A stretch of 9,396 nt of DNA, from assembly GCA_027449725.1 (NCBI GenBank), contig DAIDLB010000137.1:1-9396 (forward strand), written 5' to 3'. The notes under the pieces were generated by a model. It was given only the letters and a program-made list of their open reading frames with translations, was not told the origin of the DNA and ran no database searches. This document shows positions 5,922 to 9,396 of the stretch, piece after piece; position 1 is the stretch's first letter; every line of letters starts with the position of its first letter. Source of the DNA: Chlamydiota bacterium. Lineage in GTDB: Bacteria; Chlamydiota; Chlamydiia; Chlamydiales; SM23-39. Position numbers and translations under genes: made by a program.

Positions 5922-6749
5922 ACGGGTCCGCCGGAACGGAGACGTGTCGTCATAGGCCGGCAGGATGGCTTCGAGATGTTGTTGGAGTTTCAGTTCATCA
6001 ATTGTGCAGCGCCGTTGTACGGTCGCAGGATCGGGAAATTCCCCGGAGAAGGGGGTGTTGAGGATGTCGAAAGAGCGGCGGGCATCTTTGATGGTGAAGA
6101 GTTTATTTGGGTTGATCGGGATGAAGTTGTCGGGATAGCGGGCGTTGATTTGCGTGGAGAAGGCGTCGCCTTTGGCGGCGTCGATGATCGCGAAGCTGTG
6201 GACGTCTACGGATTCGCAGTGTTCCCGAAGCCAGTAGTCGATGAATTTCCCTTTTCTGTGGATGAGGTCGAAGCCATATTTTTCCATGCAGATCTCTGAG
6301 TTCGTTTTTTCATTCGAGGGGATCTTATGATAGTGCCTTTGACGGAGTTCGGTAGCCTTACGATCCGGAATCTTGTCGATGATGTATTTGTTGAAAGAGT
6401 GATCGCGGAAGACGTGTTCGCGGAGTTGCTGCGCGGATATCTCTTCCCTCCAGAGAGATGTAATGACGATCGCAACTCGCATCGATTCTTCGAGGTTTTC
6501 GATGAGGATTTCCAGGTTCCGGACAGCCAATGGGGACAGGCAGCGTGCTTTTGCCCGTAAATTCAGCAGCTTGGATGCGTCCGAGGGCGGAACCAGAAAC
6601 GGATTTGCATACTCGGTGCATTCCTCCTGGATGTCGCGTACGAAGGCGGCGACTCTCTCTATGCTTCGGGGACTGTGCTGATTGATCAATACCCCTTCCA
6701 CATCAAGGAAGAGCAGCGCCAGCGGGCGGCTTTCTACAGTACTTGCCAT
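5901..6749 (-). CDS. HAD-superfamily-like protein with altered catalytic motifs
   Basis: A 282-residue soluble protein related to HAD hydrolases, closest by pattern to the 'HAD domain in Swiss-army-knife RNA repair' type. Motif I is LLFLDVEGVLI (12-22): nucleophile candidate D16, but the second Asp of DxD is Glu (E18). Motif II is VITSLWR (95-101), motif III probably RKGKFIDYWL (165-174), and motif IV FAIIDAAKGD (186-195) has D190 but Ala at the next position where relatives usually carry a second acid. It may be a weak phosphatase, a binding protein or an effector; no substrate can be named. The start ATG at 6749 has only a weak GAG upstream. It converges on the SPFH gene with a 21-base overlap. 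No partner gene is evident; the outer-membrane protein gene upstream ends in its own terminator, so this one needs its own promoter, which I could not pin down. Confidence 0.7.
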   Translation of the reverse strand: MASTVESRPLALLFLDVEGVLINQHSPRSIERVAAFVRDIQEECTEYANPFLVPPSDASKLLNLRAKARCLSPLAVRNLEILIENLEESMRVAIVITSLWREEISAQQLREHVFRDHSFNKYIIDKIPDRKATELRQRHYHKIPSNEKTNSEICMEKYGFDLIHRKGKFIDYWLREHCESVDVHSFAIIDAAKGDAFSTQINARYPDNFIPINPNKLFTIKDARRSFDILNTPFSGEFPDPATVQRRCTIDELKLQQHLEAILPAYDDTSPFRRTRSSTSNL

Positions 6750-6797
6750 AAGGGTCTCTTTGTGTTTAGATTTAATTAAGATACGAGATGGGGGATT

Positions 6798-6827
6798 AAA
6801 AGGAAAGAGGCGGTCAAAAACCGCCTC
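6798..6827 (-). terminator. Rho-independent terminator of the outer-membrane protein gene
   Basis: Eight-base perfect arms, GAGGCGGT (6807-6814) and ACCGCCTC (6820-6827), around a 5-base loop. Read on the minus strand the stem is followed by TTTCCTTTTAAT. It begins about 19 bases after the stop of the outer-membrane gene. On the plus strand the tail (CGGAGAGAATTTTTT) is poor, so it acts mainly on the minus strand. Confidence 0.8.
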
Positions 6828-6845
6828 CGGAGAGAATTTTTTGGA

Positions 6846-7451
6846 TTAGTATCCGAAGCCGACCGAAAATTCAGCCACAGGGCCGAGATCGATGCTTGCC
6901 AGGCTCATGAAAGGACTATCTTTCGAAGTGGCAAACGCTGGCTGGCTCACATCGAGCTGGATGAAGCTGCGCCAGTTTTCGTGGCGGTTCATTTCGTAGC
7001 CGAGGGAGACAGAAGGGATCAGTCCGCTGAAGGTTACTGCATCGGTTGTTTTCAGTCCGCCGAATGCAAGTCCTGCGCCGCCGTAGAAGCTCTGCTGCTT
7101 CGCTGGCGTTGCGTAATAGAAGTACGATACGCGCGGCAGGGTGTAGAAATAAGTCGTCGACTCTTCTGCAAATGCATCGACTCCGGTATACGAAGCGGAT
7201 ACGTCGATCGCGCCTACAGGAAGATCATAGCGAACGCCGAGGCCGAGGCCAGGGAGAACTTGCTTTGCATCTGTTGGACGAGAATCAGCCATGCCCATTC
7301 GCATGTAGCCAAACCAGTTGCGGTCCATTTTGCTGTCAGCCAGGCTCTGTTTTACCTCGAGAGGCAGATCGTTGGTTGTGACAACCGGATCTGCTGCGAA
7401 TCCGAGCGTGGTTGCGGCAGTCAAGAGAGCAGTGATGAGTTTCATTTTCAT
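6846..7451 (-). CDS. Small outer-membrane beta-barrel protein, family not recognised
   Basis: A 201-residue exported protein. The start at 7451 is fixed by GGAGG (7457-7461) five bases upstream; the longer reading from 7478 has no ribosome site and would run into the promoter. Residues 1-19 (MKMKLITALLTAATTLGFA) are a classic signal peptide cut before ADP. The mature part has alternating hydrophobic/polar strands rich in Gly, Tyr and Phe (GLGLGVRYDLPVGAIDVSAS; YFYTLPRVSYFYY; FYGGAGLAFGG) and ends SVGFGY, an aromatic C-terminus like the signal used by the BAM complex. The size suits an eight-strand barrel. Pore, adhesin or structural role is unknown. It has its own promoter and a strong terminator, indicating a single-gene unit; the strong ribosome site suggests good expression. 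Confidence 0.75.
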   Translation of the reverse strand: MKMKLITALLTAATTLGFAADPVVTTNDLPLEVKQSLADSKMDRNWFGYMRMGMADSRPTDAKQVLPGLGLGVRYDLPVGAIDVSASYTGVDAFAEESTTYFYTLPRVSYFYYATPAKQQSFYGGAGLAFGGLKTTDAVTFSGLIPSVSLGYEMNRHENWRSFIQLDVSQPAFATSKDSPFMSLASIDLGPVAEFSVGFGY

Positions 7452-7477
7452 AAAAACCTCCATAAGGTAGGCATCCA

Positions 7478-7507
7478 ATTATGAAACTGAATTCGCGATT
7501 TAGGCAA
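7478..7507 (-). promoter_or_regulatory. Candidate promoter of the outer-membrane protein gene
   Basis: On the minus strand TTGCCT (7502-7507), an 18-base spacer and CATAAT (7478-7483) lie in the gap after dnaA. The -35 matches consensus at 4 of 6 positions and the -10 at 5 of 6. Transcription would begin near 7471, about 20 bases before the ATG and just ahead of the GGAGG site. Confidence 0.5.
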
Positions 7508-7522
7508 CTCAAATAATTTTTA

Positions 7523-8860
7523 CTAAGCGATTTCGAGATTGCGCTGCACCATCTGGATCTGTTTTTTCAGCATTTCGTCTGATTGCATCCGCTCGGTGAT
7601 TTTTTTCCATGCGTGGAGCAGCGTGGAGTGGGTTTTTCCGCCGAAGGAAGAGGCGATTTTCGCGAGGGAATCTTCGATTGTCTCTTTCGCGAGATACATG
7701 GCGACCTGGCGGGCGACGGCGATCTCTTTTTGTCTTGATTCTCCGCGTAAATCGCTGACGCGCACCTCGAATGCTTGCGCGACGCTTTGGATAATCGATT
7801 CAACGGTGATCTTTTTTTGCGGCAAGGACTGGACGAGCTCGTTCAGGACCCTTTCAACGGTATCGATCGTCAGGTCGGCGTTTTGGAAACGGACATAGGC
7901 GCAGAGGCGGTTGATGGCTCCTTCCAATTGCCGGACGTTGTTGTAGATATGTTCGGCTATAAAAAAGGCGACCTGGCTCGTGAGGCAGAGGTTTTTGTTT
8001 TCGGCTTTGTGCTTGATGATGGCAACTCTTGTCTCGAGGTCGGGGACGCCCATGTGGGCGACGAGGCCCCATTCCATTCTCGCGACCACCCTTTCGGAGA
8101 GCTTGAGCTGCGACGGCGGCTTGTCGCTCGTGATGACGATCTGTTTGTTTTGGTGGATGAGCGTCTCGAAGGTGTTGCAAAACTCCTCTTCGAAGTTTTG
8201 CCGGTTTTGAAGGAACTGGATATCGTCGACGAGGAGGAGATCGAGGCTTCTATAGAAGCGCTTCATCCGGTCGAGCGATTTGTTTCGAAGGGCGTCGATG
8301 ATGTCGTTGATGAACGCTTCGGTTGTGATCGCATGGATCTTGAGCTTTTTGTGATTCTCGCGCACGTAGTGGCCGATGCCGTGGAGGAGATGCGTCTTTC
8401 CGAGACCGACGCCGCCGTGGATGAAGAGGGGGTTGTAGGTTTTCCCCGGCTTTGCGGCGACGCCGAAGGCGGCCGATTTGACAAACTGGTTGGAGGGCCC
8501 TTCAATGAAATGCTCGAAGCGGTAGAGCGGGTTGAGGCGAAGGTCGGTGTGGTTTTCCGATTCGGGGGCGGGCTTTTCGACCTTAGGCGGAGCGCTCGAT
8601 TTTACAGGCGCTGTAATCTGGAATGCGAGGGCCGGCTCGCCATTCGAGCGCAGCGGCACGAATTCGCGGAGGATGCCGGAGTAGTTGTCGAGGAGATACT
8701 CCTGGACGAAGATGTTCGGCACTTCGAGGACGACTTCCTGTTCAGTGCAGGAGACGAGCTGGATCGGATCGATCCAGTTGTCGAATTCCGCGCGAGCGCA
8801 TTTGGCTTTGACGAATTCGAGAAACTGAAGCCAACCGTTTTTCAGCTCGCAATCCAGCAT
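7523..8860 (-). CDS. dnaA: Chromosomal replication initiator DnaA
   Basis: A 445-residue AAA+ initiator that binds DnaA boxes and opens the origin. All four domains are visible: N-terminal domain I (1-80, with FDNWI 26-30), a short linker II (about 84-108), AAA+ domain III and DNA-binding domain IV (from about 350). Domain III has Walker A GGVGLGKT (149-156), Walker B LLLVDD (208-213), sensor 1 IVITSDKPP (241-249), arginine-finger box [12 protein letters not shown] (R261) and sensor 2 [13 protein letters not shown] (R310). In domain IV the helix-turn-helix reads [15 protein letters not shown] (406-420), where most bacteria have FGGRDHTTVxHA. I chose ATG 8860, with AAGGA 10 bases upstream, giving the usual length; an upstream TTG at 8917 would add 19 poorly conserved residues. 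Chlamydiae usually carry two dnaA genes; which copy this is cannot be told. Confidence 0.95.
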   Translation of the reverse strand: MLDCELKNGWLQFLEFVKAKCARAEFDNWIDPIQLVSCTEQEVVLEVPNIFVQEYLLDNYSGILREFVPLRSNGEPALAFQITAPVKSSAPPKVEKPAPESENHTDLRLNPLYRFEHFIEGPSNQFVKSAAFGVAAKPGKTYNPLFIHGGVGLGKTHLLHGIGHYVRENHKKLKIHAITTEAFINDIIDALRNKSLDRMKRFYRSLDLLLVDDIQFLQNRQNFEEEFCNTFETLIHQNKQIVITSDKPPSQLKLSERVVARMEWGLVAHMGVPDLETRVAIIKHKAENKNLCLTSQVAFFIAEHIYNNVRQLEGAINRLCAYVRFQNADLTIDTVERVLNELVQSLPQKKITVESIIQSVAQAFEVRVSDLRGESRQKEIAVARQVAMYLAKETIEDSLAKIASSFGGKTHSTLLHAWKKITERMQSDEMLKKQIQMVQRNLEIA

Positions 8861-8888
8861 GTGGGGTGAGTCCTTGTGAGTCTCAATC

Positions 8889-8917
8889 AAAATAGCAAGG
8901 AACGGGAAAGGGAGCAA
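8889..8917 (-). promoter_or_regulatory. dnaA: Candidate dnaA promoter with extended -10
   Basis: On the minus strand TTGCTC (8912-8917), a 17-base spacer and TATTTT (8889-8894), preceded by TGC to make an extended -10 (TGCTATTTT). It would start transcription around 8882, some 22 bases before the dnaA ATG. A 14-base palindrome lies 8 bases beyond the -35. Confidence 0.45.
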
Positions 8918-8924
8918 GCCGTTA

Positions 8925-8938
8925 TCCTGCGCGCAGGA
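8925..8938. promoter_or_regulatory. 14-base perfect palindrome TCCTGCGCGCAGGA upstream of dnaA
   Basis: A perfect inverted repeat between the toxin gene stop and the dnaA -35. No T-run follows in either direction, so it is unlikely to be an intrinsic terminator. Its position would suit a repressor or activator operator. It adjoins TTATCC (8922-8927), which matches only the first six bases of a DnaA box. Confidence 0.4.
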
Positions 8939-8971
8939 GGGATTGACATGTTCCGACCGAGCGCGGTATAG

Positions 8972-9396
8972 CTATTCCACCAAGAGCTGCTCTATGAGGT
9001 CCGAAAAAAATTGCGGAGACCAGATGTTCAACCTCTCGGGGTCGGAAATAAATGAGAGCATGTCCGTTTTGGCGCTTTTCCAATCGATTTCCCGAATCCT
9101 CTGGCGAAGCAGATCGAGGAGCTGATTTCGATTCAAAGAATCGTTTTTTTTCAGATTTCCTGCCTGGCGCATGCACGATTCCAGATAGCCGAGATTCAGA
9201 GGAACTTTGTTCTGGATATACCAGATTAAATCGTACCAATCCCTGCCTTTGACTCTCCCTTTCCATGCGCGGTAGAGAATGGCGTGCATTTTTCCGCCAA
9301 AGAGATCGCTTCGATGCAAAGTTAAAACATAGAAAGTTGTTGGATTGGTCACGAGGCGGTTATCTGTGCGAAAATGAAGAGGGGGATTGATATCAA
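8972..9396 (-). CDS. Nucleotidyl transferase AbiEii/AbiGii toxin family protein (C-terminal part, cut by window edge)
   Basis: The reading frame is open to the window edge, so the N-terminus (with the GS...DxD nucleotidyltransferase motifs) lies outside; about 141 C-terminal residues are visible. The start-like GTG at 9352 is internal, since the frame upstream continues as DINPPLHFRTDNRLV, which fits the family. The visible signature is DLFGGKMHAILYRAWKGR followed by VKGRDWYDLIWYI, the K...R..RD..D motif of AbiEii toxins. AbiEii is the nucleotidyltransferase toxin of the type IV AbiE toxin-antitoxin phage-defence system; AbiEi, the antitoxin, normally lies just upstream and would be outside the window. 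The C-terminal segment IREIDWKSAKTDMLSFISDP also matches the family pattern. Base skew here is near balanced, unlike dnaA, in keeping with acquisition by transfer. Family call firm; activity not testable from a fragment. Confidence 0.85.
   Translation of the reverse strand, partial: DINPPLHFRTDNRLVTNPTTFYVLTLHRSDLFGGKMHAILYRAWKGRVKGRDWYDLIWYIQNKVPLNLGYLESCMRQAGNLKKNDSLNRNQLLDLLRQRIREIDWKSAKTDMLSFISDPERLNIWSPQFFSDLIEQLLVE

Noticed and set aside
7775..8869. Long open frame antisense to dnaA (364 codons)
   Set aside because: Mirror of dnaA codons; Asp/Glu/Val-rich and without any domain pattern.
8922..8930. TTATCCTGC as a DnaA box upstream of dnaA
   Set aside because: Only the first six bases match TTATCCACA and there is no second box nearby.
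1..9396. CRISPR arrays, tRNA/rRNA genes, insertion sequences, T-box or known riboswitch
   Set aside because: No regularly spaced repeats, cloverleaf, rRNA-like segments, transposase or recognisable riboswitch core were seen on either strand.

Overview
The window looks like a piece of chromosome from an environmental, chlamydia-like bacterium (Chlamydiota, Parachlamydiales or a relative), at about 50% GC. This is inferred from three things: a DnaA whose domain IV recognition helix reads [12 protein letters not shown] instead of the usual FGGRDHTTVxHA, a UhpC-type hexose-phosphate antiporter, and an otherwise host-dependent gene mix. Genus cannot be set from the sequence alone.

Layout. Positions 1-283 are an AT-rich gap with a short CTCTGTG-type repeat and no gene I can support. 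A minus-strand gene (284-1294) encodes an exported-looking SAM methyltransferase whose C-terminus runs into the first part of an alpha/beta hydrolase and then stops. Divergent from it, on the plus strand, are a degraded comF-like gene (1332-2024), a 22-codon histidine-rich leader peptide (2021-2089) overlapping the comF stop by ATGA, an intrinsic terminator hairpin (2113-2136), a sodium:solute symporter (2161-3489) and a UhpC-type antiporter (3509-4843). An intergenic stretch with three or four hairpins (4840-4967) follows. Next is an SPFH/stomatin protein (4977-5921), overlapped tail to tail by a minus-strand HAD-like protein (5901-6749). A small beta-barrel outer-membrane protein (6846-7451), dnaA (7523-8860) and the C-terminal part of an AbiEii-type toxin (8972-9396, cut by the window edge) complete the minus strand.

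The most interesting signal is upstream of the symporter. A plausible promoter, a perfect Shine-Dalgarno, a mini-ORF ending His-His-His-Leu-His-His, a nearly G-free pyrimidine tract, and a GC hairpin with a T-run all lie in order before the transporter start. This is the architecture of a histidine-sensing transcription attenuator (compare enterobacterial hisL). It suggests that the symporter imports histidine or is otherwise controlled by histidyl-tRNA supply. No convincing antiterminator was found by eye, so the mechanism is open.

A second large-scale signal is a sharp GC-skew reversal at the hairpin-rich intergenic region near 4.85-4.97 kb. The plus strand is C-rich to the left and G-rich to the right, whichever strand is coding. 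With dnaA 2.5-4 kb away this could mark a replication origin, or alternatively an inversion junction.
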